A DNA stretch of 39,877 nucleotides from Prochlorococcus sp. AG-402-G06 (GCA_003277985.1 QCHR01000012.1:1-39877); one strand, 5' to 3'; shown: positions 17,292 to 27,338, counted from the stretch's first letter. The notes: generated by a model from the sequence alone, not told the origin. A program made the numbers and translations.

Positions 17292-18759
17292 TCTTCGACT
17301 GAATACACTCTTGATCTATTAACCACTTTGCGATCATTAAGGTAGCAATACAATCATCACGATTATATTTAAAGATTGAATTTAAATTTTTAGAGTAAAT
17401 GTTATTTAATTTACGAGAACTCTTCCATTGCCTCCACCATAAAAGCGCTCTGGCTCCATCCGTATGGGATTGTTCCCAATTGAACCCTATGAATTCTGCG
17501 ATTGATTTAAGTCCATAATTCCTTACAGGAAGGCACCAGGACTCTCTAATTAATAGATGTATGTCAATGAACCTTTTTTTTAAATCATCAATTTCATTAG
17601 GACTGGCTCCTTGCCGTAATCCTAGCTTTAGTAAAGATATTGGCTCTGTTTCTCCGTAATGAAGTATTTTAAGATTTTTGTGATGATTTAATTTTCTCTT
17701 TATTCTTTTCCATAGGGAGCTTTCAGTATCTTTTTCAAGGTTAAGTAATGGTGAATATTTAATTTTTTTTAAATTAATTTCATTAGATATATTATTTGAT
17801 ATACGAATAAAACCATGTAAAAAATCATGCTTAATATCTGGGTCCGATTCAATATCATAGATCAAGAAACCTTTTGCTTGTTTAAAATTATCTAGTGTTT
17901 TTGGTGGAGTTAGCCTGATGGCCTTATGTGTTGATTGAGAAAGTGATTGTAAAATAATTTGTTGGGAAATATCACTGTGCTGTGTGCCAAAACTTTCAAG
18001 CTTTTTCTTTAACTTGTAATGCTCAATTTTTGCTAATTGATCTATATTATTTATGCCAATTTTGTTTAATAGAAGTTCTCTTTTTGCTCCAATTCCGCTA
18101 ACTTCACTTAGATTCCCTTCTTTGATTGCGATAGCATCACAATCTTTTCTCCATGAACATACGGTACATTTTTTTCTATTAGAAGTGATGGGTGGAGGAG
18201 TTTTTGATTCAATATCCTTCTCTAGATTTAATAATGAATCTATTAATTCTGTTTTCATATTATCAGTTAACCTTATCTTTTCGACTTTAATAACGCCATT
18301 CTCTTTGTGTAGTATTAGACCTTTTTGGACTTGATATTTTTGTAAATTATTTATTAATAAACCTTTCATTGTAAGTATTAACCTGTGTTCTCTAGTGACT
18401 TTTTTGCCTTGCCTAGCTAGCACAGGTTGGTAAGAAAAATTACCCCAAATACTCTCTCCTGATGTCTTCCTTAGTATCGGTAAATTCCCTTTGATAGTTC
18501 TGTTTTTTATTAGAGGATATTTAATTCTGATTCCATAAGCGATATTTTTCCCCTCTTCACAAGCTTGAATTCCTATCCCAAAACTTTTTTGTGAGAGAGT
18601 ATGAAAGCAGTCGATTTGATGATTTAATTGAAGAGTGCTATGAGCGGTCCACAACTTTTTTTGTTTATCACCATAAATTTCTAGCCACGCTTTTCTTCTG
18701 CATCGAATCCAACTCCTTAAAAGGTGATCATTAATTGGTTTGGATTTATTACATTTCAT
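17275..18759 (-). CDS. TM0106-type RecB/RNase H-like putative nuclease
   Basis: 494 residues. An N-terminal Cas4/RecB-like region has a cysteine near the start (WIRCRRKAWLE) and three more in CTVCSWRKDC (about 200-210), the pattern of a Fe-S clasp. A helix-hairpin-helix segment (SGIGAKRELLLNKIGI) follows, then a C-terminal RNase H-like exonuclease domain with YDIESDPD and YNRDDCIATL supplying acidic residues. In the N-terminal part the catalytic Asp and DxK expected for PD-(D/E)XK enzymes are not visible (GNLPIL and FSYQPVLARQ occupy those places). Role is unknown, presumably DNA or RNA processing. There is no CRISPR or cas context. The upstream gene is divergent. Confidence 0.8.
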   Translation of the reverse strand: MKCNKSKPINDHLLRSWIRCRRKAWLEIYGDKQKKLWTAHSTLQLNHQIDCFHTLSQKSFGIGIQACEEGKNIAYGIRIKYPLIKNRTIKGNLPILRKTSGESIWGNFSYQPVLARQGKKVTREHRLILTMKGLLINNLQKYQVQKGLILHKENGVIKVEKIRLTDNMKTELIDSLLNLEKDIESKTPPPITSNRKKCTVCSWRKDCDAIAIKEGNLSEVSGIGAKRELLLNKIGINNIDQLAKIEHYKLKKKLESFGTQHSDISQQIILQSLSQSTHKAIRLTPPKTLDNFKQAKGFLIYDIESDPDIKHDFLHGFIRISNNISNEINLKKIKYSPLLNLEKDTESSLWKRIKRKLNHHKNLKILHYGETEPISLLKLGLRQGASPNEIDDLKKRFIDIHLLIRESWCLPVRNYGLKSIAEFIGFNWEQSHTDGARALLWWRQWKSSRKLNNIYSKNLNSIFKYNRDDCIATLMIAKWLIDQECIQSKIKKPV

Positions 18760-18812
18760 ACCTAGAGATTAATCTGAATTTCTTTAAGAACAAAGTTTCG
18801 CCAACATTAAAG

Positions 18813-20273
18813 ATGAAAAAGAAAAAGTTGAATCTCACGAAAGAGGAAATTTCTTTCGGAACAGATGGATGGAGAGGGATATTAGGCGTTGAGTTCACTT
18901 TGGAAAGATTACTTAAAGTTGCAGCAGCAGCAGCGCAAGAGCTTGCTTATGTGAAGGAGAAAAAAAATAATAAAATAATCATTGGTTATGACCGACGTTT
19001 CCTAGCGGAGGAGATGGCTGAGGCGGTTGCCTCTGCAGTGAGAGGAGTAGGTTTAGTACCTTTATTGTCTTCCTCTGCGCTACCAACTCCCTCATGTAGC
19101 TGGGGAATAGTTGAAGAAAATGCACTTGGTGCACTTGTGATTACAGCAAGTCATAACCCATGCGAATGGTTGGGTTTGAAAATAAAAGGTCCTTTTGGAG
19201 GCTCAGTTGATAGCTCTTTCACTGATTCTGTCCAAAAAAGATTAGATGCTGGAGGTATATCAATTCCAATCGAAGACTCAACAGAGAGAGTTGATTTTCG
19301 AAAAGAACATCTATTGGGTATTAGTCAGAAATTTGACATAACTTTGATCTCTAATGGCTTGAGAAAATTAGGTGTGAAAATATTTGTTGATTCAATGCAT
19401 GGATCTGCGGCTGGATGCATGTCAGAATTATTTGGCTCTGATGGTGATGAGCTTATTTTTGAATTAAGAGCAAATAGAGATCCTTGTTTTGGCGGGAACC
19501 CTCCAGAACCTATGAAGGCTTACCTATCGCAATTAATAGAAGAAGTTAAGGGTTCATTCAAAGAAGGTAAGTTGTCAATGGGCATAGTTTTTGATGGAGA
19601 TGGAGATCGAATTGCGGCAATAGATGAAAAAGGTAGATATTGCAATACACAGTTGTTAATGCCTGTTCTGATAGATCATTTAGCAAGATTCAAAAATATG
19701 CCAGGGTGTGTTGTTAAAACTGTAAGTGGTTCGGACTTGATGCGATTGGTTGCGGAGGACTTGGGGAGAGAAGTGCTCGAGAAGCCAGTTGGATTTAAAT
19801 ATATTGCAGAAGAAATGCTTTCTAGACAAGTTCTCATTGGAGGAGAGGAGTCAGGGGGAGTTGGATTTGGACATCATTTGCCAGAACGTGATGCTTTGTT
19901 TACCGCTTTGCTTTTAATGGAGTCAATAGTTGCTGATAGTAAATGTTTAGGTGAGAAAATAGATTCTCTTCATGCTCGTTTTGGTAAGAGTCATTTTGAA
20001 CGTATTGATTTAATACTCAAAGATATGGAAATGAGAAGGAACTTGGAAAATTTTTTGAAACAGACAACTCCATTTTCAATAGGCCAGAAATCAGTTCTAG
20101 AAGTTATTTCAACTGATGGAATCAAACTTGTACTTGATAAAAGTCATTGGGTTATGTTCCGCTTCTCTGGAACAGAGCCTCTTTTAAGAATTTATTGTGA
20201 GGCTCCATCCAGTGCAGAAGTTACTTCAACTTTGTATTATGCAAAGCAACTTGTAGATAATAGTTTTGGATAA
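18813..20273 (+). CDS. phosphoglucomutase/phosphomannomutase family protein
   Basis: A 486-residue alpha-D-phosphohexomutase, interconverting 1- and 6-phosphosugars for glycogen or nucleotide-sugar synthesis. The phospho-serine loop TASHNP is at 111-116 (Ser113), the metal loop DGDGDR at 261-266, the sugar loop GEESGG near 353, and the C-terminal phosphate-binding RFSGTEPLLRIY near 455. TASHNP instead of ISASHNP argues for PGM/PMM over GlmM, but substrate is not proven. ATG18813 is chosen because the upstream TTG extension would overlap the divergent nuclease gene. The 3' end overlaps rdgB by 8 bases. Confidence 0.9.
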   Translation: MKKKKLNLTKEEISFGTDGWRGILGVEFTLERLLKVAAAAAQELAYVKEKKNNKIIIGYDRRFLAEEMAEAVASAVRGVGLVPLLSSSALPTPSCSWGIVEENALGALVITASHNPCEWLGLKIKGPFGGSVDSSFTDSVQKRLDAGGISIPIEDSTERVDFRKEHLLGISQKFDITLISNGLRKLGVKIFVDSMHGSAAGCMSELFGSDGDELIFELRANRDPCFGGNPPEPMKAYLSQLIEEVKGSFKEGKLSMGIVFDGDGDRIAAIDEKGRYCNTQLLMPVLIDHLARFKNMPGCVVKTVSGSDLMRLVAEDLGREVLEKPVGFKYIAEEMLSRQVLIGGEESGGVGFGHHLPERDALFTALLLMESIVADSKCLGEKIDSLHARFGKSHFERIDLILKDMEMRRNLENFLKQTTPFSIGQKSVLEVISTDGIKLVLDKSHWVMFRFSGTEPLLRIYCEAPSSAEVTSTLYYAKQLVDNSFG

Positions 20274-20856
20274 TCTCCCTCTAGTAATTGCTAGTGGCAA
20301 TCAAGGTAAAATAAAAGAATTTAAAAAACTCTTGGATGATTTTCCATTTGATTTATTGACTCAACCTTTTGGATTTGAGATTGAGGAAACAGGAAATACA
20401 TTTATAGAAAATGCAAGAATCAAGGCTATTGCTGTCAGTCAAGCCACAGGTAATTTGGCTCTTGCTGACGACTCTGGTTTAAGTGTTGAGGCTCTTGGTG
20501 GGGCGCCAGGTATTTATTCTTCTAGGTATGCAAATTCAGATAAGGAAAGAATTGAAAAACTATTAGCAGAGCTAGAACCCTTTCCAAATAGAAAAGCTAA
20601 ATTTGAATGTGCATTATGTATAGCCAGTGGCGCAAAAGTGTTGATAGAAGTTTCAGGCTTTTGCGAAGGTCTAATAACTTTTTCCCAAAAAGGGAAAAAT
20701 GGATTTGGTTATGATCCGATTTTTGAAGTTTCTGGGTTAGGTGAGACTTATGCGGAAATGGACCACGAAAGAAAGAAGCATATTGGTCACAGGGGGAATG
20801 CATTCAAATTGCTCATGCCAGAATTGAAAAAACTATTGGTTTCAATAAAAAAGTAG
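20266..20856 (+). CDS. rdgB: XTP/dITP (non-canonical purine NTP) pyrophosphatase RdgB
   Basis: A 196-residue Ham1-family enzyme removing dITP, ITP and XTP from the nucleotide pool. It has IASGNQGKIKEF at residues 8-19, LADDSGLSVEALGGAPGIYS (about 66-85) and the FGYDPIF motif (about 146-152). The start is TTG20266, the only reasonable codon placing the conserved ASGN motif at a normal distance. It overlaps the mutase stop, so translation is probably coupled. Confidence 0.94.
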   Translation: MDNLPLVIASGNQGKIKEFKKLLDDFPFDLLTQPFGFEIEETGNTFIENARIKAIAVSQATGNLALADDSGLSVEALGGAPGIYSSRYANSDKERIEKLLAELEPFPNRKAKFECALCIASGAKVLIEVSGFCEGLITFSQKGKNGFGYDPIFEVSGLGETYAEMDHERKKHIGHRGNAFKLLMPELKKLLVSIKK

Positions 20857-20885
20857 TTTTTGTTTCCTTGCAAAACTTTTAGTTT

Positions 20886-22379
20886 TTAAGTTTCAACCCA
20901 GCTTCCATGTAATCCATGGGGGATTGAAATTGGAACTTCAAGAATGGCTTTTTCAGTTAGATCTTTAGAGTCAAGGATTATTAAATCAGTTCCAGATCTA
21001 ATACTATTCCAAACCAATGCAACAACCCATCCGTTGTCTTCTTCAGATTTTGATTCTTGGGATGGAATAAATATAGGTTCACTTACAAACCCCCTTGGAG
21101 CAGCACTCCAAATTATCTCTTTATTATTAGATAAATCGATTTTTTTTATGGCTTGAAGTGGACCATTTCCTTCTTTTTCTTCTGCTGTTGCCATCCAACT
21201 GAAGCGTGCTTTTAATCCTTCGAAATGAGGATTGACCATTGCAAATTCACAACATTGATTGCTTATCGTTGAACAGGTAAATGTATTTTCTATTGGATTG
21301 ATTTCACTTCTTTTCAAAATTCCTTCTGGTAAAAGATCAAAATCAATTTCTCTAAAATTATCCTCGGGTCCAATACTAGGAAAATCATCATAAAAAATAC
21401 TTTCAATATTGATTTTTTCATTATCTTCCCATGCATTTAGATGATGAAAAACAAAACCTTTGGGAGCATCAATTGACTTTGGAGGTTGACCAGCAAATTT
21501 ACCAGAGTCCCTTGGAATTAATAAAAATTTTGGAGTTCCATCGGGTTTAGAAGCTAAACATTGTGCGGCTCCTTTTTGTCCAAGCAGGAACGGGAGAGGA
21601 TTAAAACTGATAGCATTTTGAAGAAATATTGCCCAGTTTGGGGTTATGGCAAAATCATGCAAGAACGCAAATCCATTAAAAGAATCTTTTCTATCACTTA
21701 AAAGAGAACCAATATTTTCTCCCTCTGTGGAAAACTCCATCAATCTAATTGTGCTTTTAGGACCTGTAGAGACACCAAAAGTGACCATTCTTTGATCTTT
21801 GTGATGGCCAGGATCAAATCGTGGATGAGCACTAAATGCCTCACCTTTTTTTAAAACTCCTTTTAAATCAGATAAACCATTGGTCTCAAGGGTATGTGGA
21901 TTAAGTGAATATGGACTGGATGCCTCCCATAACGCTAATAGATCATCTCCGAGTTTTATTACGTGAGTATTGGCAATATTTTTTAGTCTTACATCAAAAG
22001 CATTAGCTAATACCCCACCTTCTTTTTGAGTTCCAAATACACCTCTATATAGAAATTTCTGGGATTTCTCTTCTTCTGCCCATTCCTTTGTTCGAACAAA
22101 ACGATTTGTTAGGTTTATTTTACCATTTTCAAATTTGAAAGCAGCAATCATGCCATCTCCATCAAATGGATGATGAACCCATTTACCGCCTCTTTCTAAT
22201 CTGCCTGGCCCATTTCTATAAAAGGTACCAGAAATTTGTTCAGGAATAGATCCTTTTACCAGTTTGAGTTCAGCGTGATCTAATTCTTTATCAACATTGC
22301 AATATGCACTTGACCAATCTTCTTTGTTGAAGATTGTTTGGTGTGATGATGTTTCTCTTTTTAAATAACTAACTGACAC
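20886..22379 (-). CDS. carotenoid oxygenase (RPE65/CCD family)
   Basis: A 497-residue non-heme iron dioxygenase cleaving carotenoids or apocarotenoids. Conserved elements are FYRNGPGRLERGG and HPFDGDGM near the N-terminus, and histidines in AHPRFDP, FLHDFAIT, FHHLNAWED and the C-terminal HGLHGSW, consistent with the four-His iron site on a seven-bladed propeller. Substrate (for example an apocarotenal versus intact carotenoid) cannot be decided here. It is convergent with rdgB, with a 29-base gap, and lies upstream of nothing else on its strand, so it is probably transcribed alone. Confidence 0.9.
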   Translation of the reverse strand: MSVSYLKRETSSHQTIFNKEDWSSAYCNVDKELDHAELKLVKGSIPEQISGTFYRNGPGRLERGGKWVHHPFDGDGMIAAFKFENGKINLTNRFVRTKEWAEEEKSQKFLYRGVFGTQKEGGVLANAFDVRLKNIANTHVIKLGDDLLALWEASSPYSLNPHTLETNGLSDLKGVLKKGEAFSAHPRFDPGHHKDQRMVTFGVSTGPKSTIRLMEFSTEGENIGSLLSDRKDSFNGFAFLHDFAITPNWAIFLQNAISFNPLPFLLGQKGAAQCLASKPDGTPKFLLIPRDSGKFAGQPPKSIDAPKGFVFHHLNAWEDNEKINIESIFYDDFPSIGPEDNFREIDFDLLPEGILKRSEINPIENTFTCSTISNQCCEFAMVNPHFEGLKARFSWMATAEEKEGNGPLQAIKKIDLSNNKEIIWSAAPRGFVSEPIFIPSQESKSEEDNGWVVALVWNSIRSGTDLIILDSKDLTEKAILEVPISIPHGLHGSWVET

Positions 22380-22468
22380 TATTTTTCTAAGATTGAAACT
22401 TGATTTTCGCTTAAACTTCTTACTTTTGCGAGCTCAAGGTCAAAATGATTTATTTAAATATGGAATTT

Positions 22469-23080
22469 TTATTGACCAGCCTGTTCAAGAACTCCTTTAC
22501 TGCTTGGAACTTGACTTGATCTTCTAGGGTCAATTTCAGTAGCCATGCGAAGAGCTCTTGCAAAAGATTTGAAAGTAGCCTCAATTATGTGGTGAGTATT
22601 ATTTCCAGCCATTTGTCTGATGTGGAGAGTTAACCCACCATTACTCACAACAGCACCAAAAAATTCTTTAACCAACTCCGTATCATAAGTGCCCACTTTT
22701 TGAGAAGGAATTTCCAATTCAAAACTTAAATGTGGCCGACCGGAACAATCAACCACAACTTGAATAAGAGCCTCATCAAGCGGAGCTAAAAAATGACCAA
22801 AGCGTTTTATTCCAACTCGATCGCCTAATGCTTTTGACAAAGCTTGTCCAATAGCAATCCCAACATCTTCATTGCTGTGATGATCGTCTATGTGAGTATC
22901 TCCATTAGCCCTTACTTCAATATCAAATAATCCATGACTAGATAATTGTTGGATCATATGGTCGAGAAAACCAATCCCGGTACTTGCACTGCATTTTCCA
23001 GAACCATCAAGATCAATTTTCACAAAAACATCAGTTTCCTTGGTTTTCCGGCTAATCTCACCTGCTCTAGTTTTTTTCAT
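22469..23080 (-). CDS. hisB: imidazoleglycerol-phosphate dehydratase HisB
   Basis: A 203-residue monofunctional dehydratase of histidine synthesis. The two internal repeats of the family carry the manganese-binding histidine clusters: [32 protein letters not shown], then [18 protein letters not shown]. It follows fabI on the same strand after 30 bases; the two are likely co-transcribed although they belong to different pathways. Confidence 0.96.
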   Translation of the reverse strand: MKKTRAGEISRKTKETDVFVKIDLDGSGKCSASTGIGFLDHMIQQLSSHGLFDIEVRANGDTHIDDHHSNEDVGIAIGQALSKALGDRVGIKRFGHFLAPLDEALIQVVVDCSGRPHLSFELEIPSQKVGTYDTELVKEFFGAVVSNGGLTLHIRQMAGNNTHHIIEATFKSFARALRMATEIDPRRSSQVPSSKGVLEQAGQ

Positions 23081-23110
23081 ATTTGATTGTCAATTTGAGT
23101 TGGTCTGAAA

Positions 23111-23893
23111 TTACATTCCATTGATGCAATAACCTGCATCAACATAAACAGTTTGTCCTGATATACCACTCGAAAGATCGCTAAGCAAGAAAGCAGCGGT
23201 ATTACCTACCTCAATTTGAGTAACGGTCCTCCTAAGGGGAGCTTTTTCTTCGACGTTATGAATCATGTCCAGAATCCCTCCAATAGCTGAACTCGCTAGA
23301 GTTCTTATTGGTCCAGCACTAATAGCATTCACTCGAACCTGATTTTCAGGACCAAGTTCTTCTGAAAGATATCTAACGGATGCCTCTAACGCTGCTTTAG
23401 CAACTCCCATTACGTTGTAATTGGGAATCGCTCTTTCTGCTCCTAAATAGGTCAAGGTGACTACGCCTGCACCTTTGCTGAATAGAGGTTTTGCATATTT
23501 ACATAGTGGGGCGAGTGAGTAAGCACTAATTTCTAGGGCTCTCGAGAATCCCTCTGAAGAAGTTGCACTGTAATTACCTACTAATTCTTCTTTCCCTGCA
23601 AAGGCTAGACAGTGAACTAATCCATCAAGCTGCCCCCATTGATTTTTAATGGCTTCAAAAACTTCTTCGATTTGAGAAGAGTTTTGAACATTAAGTGGTA
23701 AGAACAGGCTTGGATTTAACGGAGAAGTAAGTTCTTTTACTTTTGCTTCAAATCTACCTTTTTCATCTGGCAAGTATGTAATTCCTAGATCAGCTCCAGC
23801 TGCTTTTAACTGTTGTGCAATCCCCCATGCAATTGATCTGTTGTTTGCTATTCCTGTAACAAGGATTTTTTTCCCACTAAGATCGAGAAGCAT
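23111..23893 (-). CDS. fabI: enoyl-[acyl-carrier-protein] reductase FabI
   Basis: A 260-residue short-chain dehydrogenase/reductase completing each fatty-acid elongation cycle with NADH. It shows the FabI-specific cofactor loop LVTGIANNRSIAWGIA at residues 11-26, the active-site YNVMGVAKAALEASVRYL (Tyr and Lys), and the NAISAGPIRTLA segment. The C-terminus carries SDLSSGISGQTVYVDAGY. It is divergent from the redoxin gene, with a gap of about 120 bases that must hold both promoters. Confidence 0.96.
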   Translation of the reverse strand: MLLDLSGKKILVTGIANNRSIAWGIAQQLKAAGADLGITYLPDEKGRFEAKVKELTSPLNPSLFLPLNVQNSSQIEEVFEAIKNQWGQLDGLVHCLAFAGKEELVGNYSATSSEGFSRALEISAYSLAPLCKYAKPLFSKGAGVVTLTYLGAERAIPNYNVMGVAKAALEASVRYLSEELGPENQVRVNAISAGPIRTLASSAIGGILDMIHNVEEKAPLRRTVTQIEVGNTAAFLLSDLSSGISGQTVYVDAGYCINGM

Positions 23894-24012
23894 CTTTAGG
23901 ACTCATTTGGTTAGTATTACTAATTGTCCCTTATTTAGGGCTAAGACACATAGTTAAATGAATATATAGTTAAAAGTTGTGTAATCCATTAACCCTCAAA
24001 AGTATAAGAATC

Positions 24013-24633
24013 ATGGTTCGAACAGCCTCAACAATGCTTCCATTAGGAACTCAATTACCTGCTTTTGAGTTAGGTGTGGTTTCAGGCGTTAACCATGCTC
24101 CGGATGATCCTTTAGAAGGTCTTAGTCATATCAGTAATTTTGAATTAACAAAAAGACCATTGTTTTTGATGGTCATATGCGCTCATTGTCCATTTGTTAA
24201 ACATGTAGAAAGTGGGATCACAAATTTATTTAATTCTTTTGGAGATGACGTTCAATTTTTGGCTATTTCTAGCAATAGCGTGAAAACACACCCGCAAGAC
24301 GCGCCAGAGTTCTTAGCATCTCAAGCTAATCAACTGGGATGGAAGTTTCCATATTTGTTTGATTCTGATCAAAAATTAGCCAAGGCGCTTAAAGCCGCAT
24401 GTACGCCCGATTTTTATATTTTTTGGCCTTCTCCAGATGGAGGCTCAACATTGAGATACAGGGGACAAATGGACGGAAGTCGTCCTGGTAATGAAATACC
24501 TGTTTCTGGTAATGATATTCGTCTAGCACTCATATCATTATTAAAGGGAGAAGATATTTCAGCTGATCAAAAACCCTCTATTGGTTGCAACATCAAATGG
24601 CATCCTGGTATGGAGCCAGAGTGGTTTGGATGA
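24013..24633 (+). CDS. thioredoxin-like AhpC/TSA-family redoxin
   Basis: A 206-residue thioredoxin-fold protein. The redox pair is in ICAHCPFVKHVE (C56 and C59, a CxxC), and the family cis-proline is in CTPDFYIF. This arrangement resembles the widespread redoxin-domain proteins near AhpC/TSA that are common in cyanobacteria; partner and substrate are unknown. ATG24013 is preferred. An upstream frame would add 12 residues from a TTG without family support. Confidence 0.85.
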   Translation: MVRTASTMLPLGTQLPAFELGVVSGVNHAPDDPLEGLSHISNFELTKRPLFLMVICAHCPFVKHVESGITNLFNSFGDDVQFLAISSNSVKTHPQDAPEFLASQANQLGWKFPYLFDSDQKLAKALKAACTPDFYIFWPSPDGGSTLRYRGQMDGSRPGNEIPVSGNDIRLALISLLKGEDISADQKPSIGCNIKWHPGMEPEWFG

Positions 24634-24685
24634 ATTAATGAGTTTCTTTTTTATTGTTTATCGTTGCAACTTAATTTAAATAGTT

Positions 24686-25855
24686 ATGCAAATACCTCCT
24701 TTTAGCCTTGAAGCTCAAATTTCTGAAATTGGAGAAGAGATTGAAGAAGCTTTAATAAAGGTTTTTAGAAGCGGAAAATATATTGGAGGAGAAGAGGTAA
24801 CTTCCTTCGAAAAAGCTTTTGCCTTAGCTACGGAAACCTCTTACTCAGTTAGTTGTAATAGTGGAACTGATGCATTAGTTCTTGCTTTAAGATCGTTAAA
24901 TATAGGAAAAGGTGATGAGGTGATCACCTCATCATTTAGTTTTTTTGCTACTGCTGAAGCTATTACAACGGTTGGAGCTAGCCCGGTTTTTGTAGATATT
25001 GATCCTGAAAATTATCTTATGGATCTGGATTTAATAGAAAAAGCAATAACTTCTAGAACAAAAGCTATTTTGCCTGTGCATTTATTTGGTCATCCACTAG
25101 ATATGGATAAAATAATGGCAATTGCTTTAGAAAATAATCTAAAGGTTATAGAAGATTGTGCGCAAGCAACTGGTTCGCATTGGCGAGGTAAACCCGTAGG
25201 AAGTTTTGGGGATGTAGGTTGTTTTAGTTTTTTCCCTACTAAAAATTTAGGTGCAGCAGGAGATGGAGGTGCCATAACTACTAATGATTTTGATCTGGCA
25301 AAAACAATCAGGGAATTAGCTATTCATGGGATGCCAAAGAGATATTTTCATACAAATATTGGATATAATAGTAGGCTTGATTCATTACAAGCCGCAATCT
25401 TAAATGTTAAGTTGGCTCGATTAAATAAATGGATCGAGCAAAGAAAAGCAATAGCAATTAATTATATAAATAAGTTATCAACTATAGATTCAATTAAGTT
25501 GCCATCTAATAATTTGATCAATAATTCTGGTCATTCTTGGAATCAATTTGCAATAAGAATAATAGACAATTCTTTTGTTAAAAATATAAAATTTACTTCC
25601 AAGGATGTTCTTGTTAGTCTAAGTAGAGATCTATTCAAAACTGAACTTCAAGGGCTTGGAGTAAGTACAATAATTTATTATCCAATACCTATACATCTTC
25701 AACCTGCATACAAAGCATTAGGGTATAAAGAAGGTGACCTTCCTATTACTGAAAAAGTATCGAGTCAGGTTATTAGTTTACCTATTTTCCCCGAATTAAA
25801 ATCTATTGAGCAATCATATGTCATTGATAAAATAACGGAAATATTTAAAAAATAA
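24686..25855 (+). CDS. DegT/DnrJ/EryC1/StrS family aminotransferase
   Basis: A 389-residue PLP enzyme of the type that aminates keto-sugars bound to nucleotides for surface polysaccharides. The PLP lysine is K186 in SFFPTKNLGAAGDGG, the ring-nitrogen Asp is D157 in IEDCAQ, and the fold type I signature SGTDALVLAL is at 59-68. No sugar-biosynthesis genes adjoin it, so substrate is open. It ends one base before the stop of the convergent photolyase gene. Confidence 0.92.
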   Translation: MQIPPFSLEAQISEIGEEIEEALIKVFRSGKYIGGEEVTSFEKAFALATETSYSVSCNSGTDALVLALRSLNIGKGDEVITSSFSFFATAEAITTVGASPVFVDIDPENYLMDLDLIEKAITSRTKAILPVHLFGHPLDMDKIMAIALENNLKVIEDCAQATGSHWRGKPVGSFGDVGCFSFFPTKNLGAAGDGGAITTNDFDLAKTIRELAIHGMPKRYFHTNIGYNSRLDSLQAAILNVKLARLNKWIEQRKAIAINYINKLSTIDSIKLPSNNLINNSGHSWNQFAIRIIDNSFVKNIKFTSKDVLVSLSRDLFKTELQGLGVSTIIYYPIPIHLQPAYKALGYKEGDLPITEKVSSQVISLPIFPELKSIEQSYVIDKITEIFKK

Positions 25856-25856
25856 G

Positions 25857-27338
25857 CTATCTAATATTTGAATATAATTCTTTGAAGATTGATGTTTGAT
25901 TTTTGTGGTTTATGATAGGTTTTGGATAGCCGTTTCTCTCCTCAGAATTTATTTCACCTGAAAGTAAATTAGGTGTTGAAATATGTGATAACTCAGGAAT
26001 CCATTTTCGGATATAATTACCATCTTCGTCGAATTTAGAAGCTTGTCTAAAAGGATTAAATATTCTCAAGGGTTTTGGATCCATTCCACTGCTAGCACTC
26101 CATTGCCAACCTCCATTGTTTGATGCCAAATCACCATCAACTAAACTTTTCATGAAGAAAAGTTCTCCCAATCTCCAATCAATTAAAAGGTCTTTCACTA
26201 GAAAAGAAGCAACAATCATTCTGCATCTATTATGCATCCATCCCGAAACCTTTAGTTGTCTCATTGCAGCATCAACTATTGGTATACCGGTTAATCCATT
26301 TTTCCAACTATCAAGCCAATCAGGTCTGTTTTGCCATTGAAAATCTAACCATTTTTCCCTGTATGGACCTTTCTCAAGCTCTGGAAAATTAAAGAGAGCA
26401 TTTTGATAAAATTCCCTCCATGCAAGTTCCTTTATCCATGTATCAATAGAATTTATTTTGTGATCATCAGCCGCCATGTTTTTTGATACTTGAGCCCCAT
26501 TCCATACCGCTCTACAACTTATTGTACCTAAACTTAAAGCAGCACTTAGATTAGAAGTCTTTTCTAAAGAAGGAATATCTCTTGCGTTACTGTATAAATT
26601 TATGCATCCAGAATGTGTGAAAAAGTTTAATTGCTTTAGTGACTCTGACTCTCCTGGTTTGCAAGGACATAGACTAGTATTCTTGAATCTATTCGAAGAA
26701 AGTAAATCGTAAACATGTTTACTTTTTCTTGTAATGCAATAGTTTAAGTCAGAGTTTCTTATTGATGATAGTTCGCTTTCATCTAGAGCTATAAACTTTT
26801 TAGCTGTTGCTGAGATTTGTATTAAGCCATTTACTGATAAGTTTTTTTGATTGATAATATCAATCCATTTGCGATAAAAAGGCCCATATACTTTGTATGG
26901 CTCTTCATTGTTTGTTTTGATATTACTTGGATTTACAATTAATTGATCTAAAAATGTATATACTTTTCTTTTTTCTTTTAAAAGTAGGCTTGTGATTTTT
27001 TTATCTCTATTTATTTCATAAGGTTCAATATTCTCGTTCCAGTAAATACATTCAGACTTGATTAACTCCGCTAATTTAGGAATTAATTTAATAGGATCCC
27101 CACTCAATATTAATAAACAACTCCCTCTACTCTTCCAATTCTTTTGAAGTTCTAAAAGACTTTCGCCTAAAAACCAATTTTTTGCTTCTGATGTAGTTCT
27201 ATTGATATTGAGAAGATTCGGATCTAAAACATATACTCCAATAAGGCTTTTTGAATTTTCTGATGCTTCGAATAGACCGATATTATCTTCAATTCTTAAA
27301 TCTCTTCTATGCCAAAATATTGATCGAAAATTTTTCAT
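25857..27338 (-). CDS. phr: deoxyribodipyrimidine photolyase (class I cryptochrome/photolyase family)
   Basis: A 493-residue flavoprotein repairing UV-induced cyclobutane dimers with blue light. The N-terminal antenna domain begins FWHRRDLRIEDN. The C-terminal FAD domain has WIKELAWREFYQN, MRQLKVSGWMHNRCRMIVASFL and NGGWQWSASSG. The start is taken as ATG27338 because it forms an ATGA overlap with the upstream Nudix stop; an ATG 33 bases earlier would give a longer, unneeded tail. Antenna pigment (methenyltetrahydrofolate or other) is not determined. It is the last gene of a folK-Nudix-phr run. Confidence 0.94.
   Translation of the reverse strand: MKNFRSIFWHRRDLRIEDNIGLFEASENSKSLIGVYVLDPNLLNINRTTSEAKNWFLGESLLELQKNWKSRGSCLLILSGDPIKLIPKLAELIKSECIYWNENIEPYEINRDKKITSLLLKEKRKVYTFLDQLIVNPSNIKTNNEEPYKVYGPFYRKWIDIINQKNLSVNGLIQISATAKKFIALDESELSSIRNSDLNYCITRKSKHVYDLLSSNRFKNTSLCPCKPGESESLKQLNFFTHSGCINLYSNARDIPSLEKTSNLSAALSLGTISCRAVWNGAQVSKNMAADDHKINSIDTWIKELAWREFYQNALFNFPELEKGPYREKWLDFQWQNRPDWLDSWKNGLTGIPIVDAAMRQLKVSGWMHNRCRMIVASFLVKDLLIDWRLGELFFMKSLVDGDLASNNGGWQWSASSGMDPKPLRIFNPFRQASKFDEDGNYIRKWIPELSHISTPNLLSGEINSEERNGYPKPIINHKNQTSIFKELYSNIR

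Noticed and set aside
18053-18334. 93-codon plus-strand frame inside the TM0106-type gene
   Set aside because: Antisense to the Fe-S cysteine region and helix-hairpin-helix; composition is that of a reverse-strand shadow.
23920-23944. CCCT-TATTT-AGGG hairpin upstream of the redoxin gene
   Set aside because: Only four base pairs; not distinguishable from chance, and no riboswitch class is recognised.
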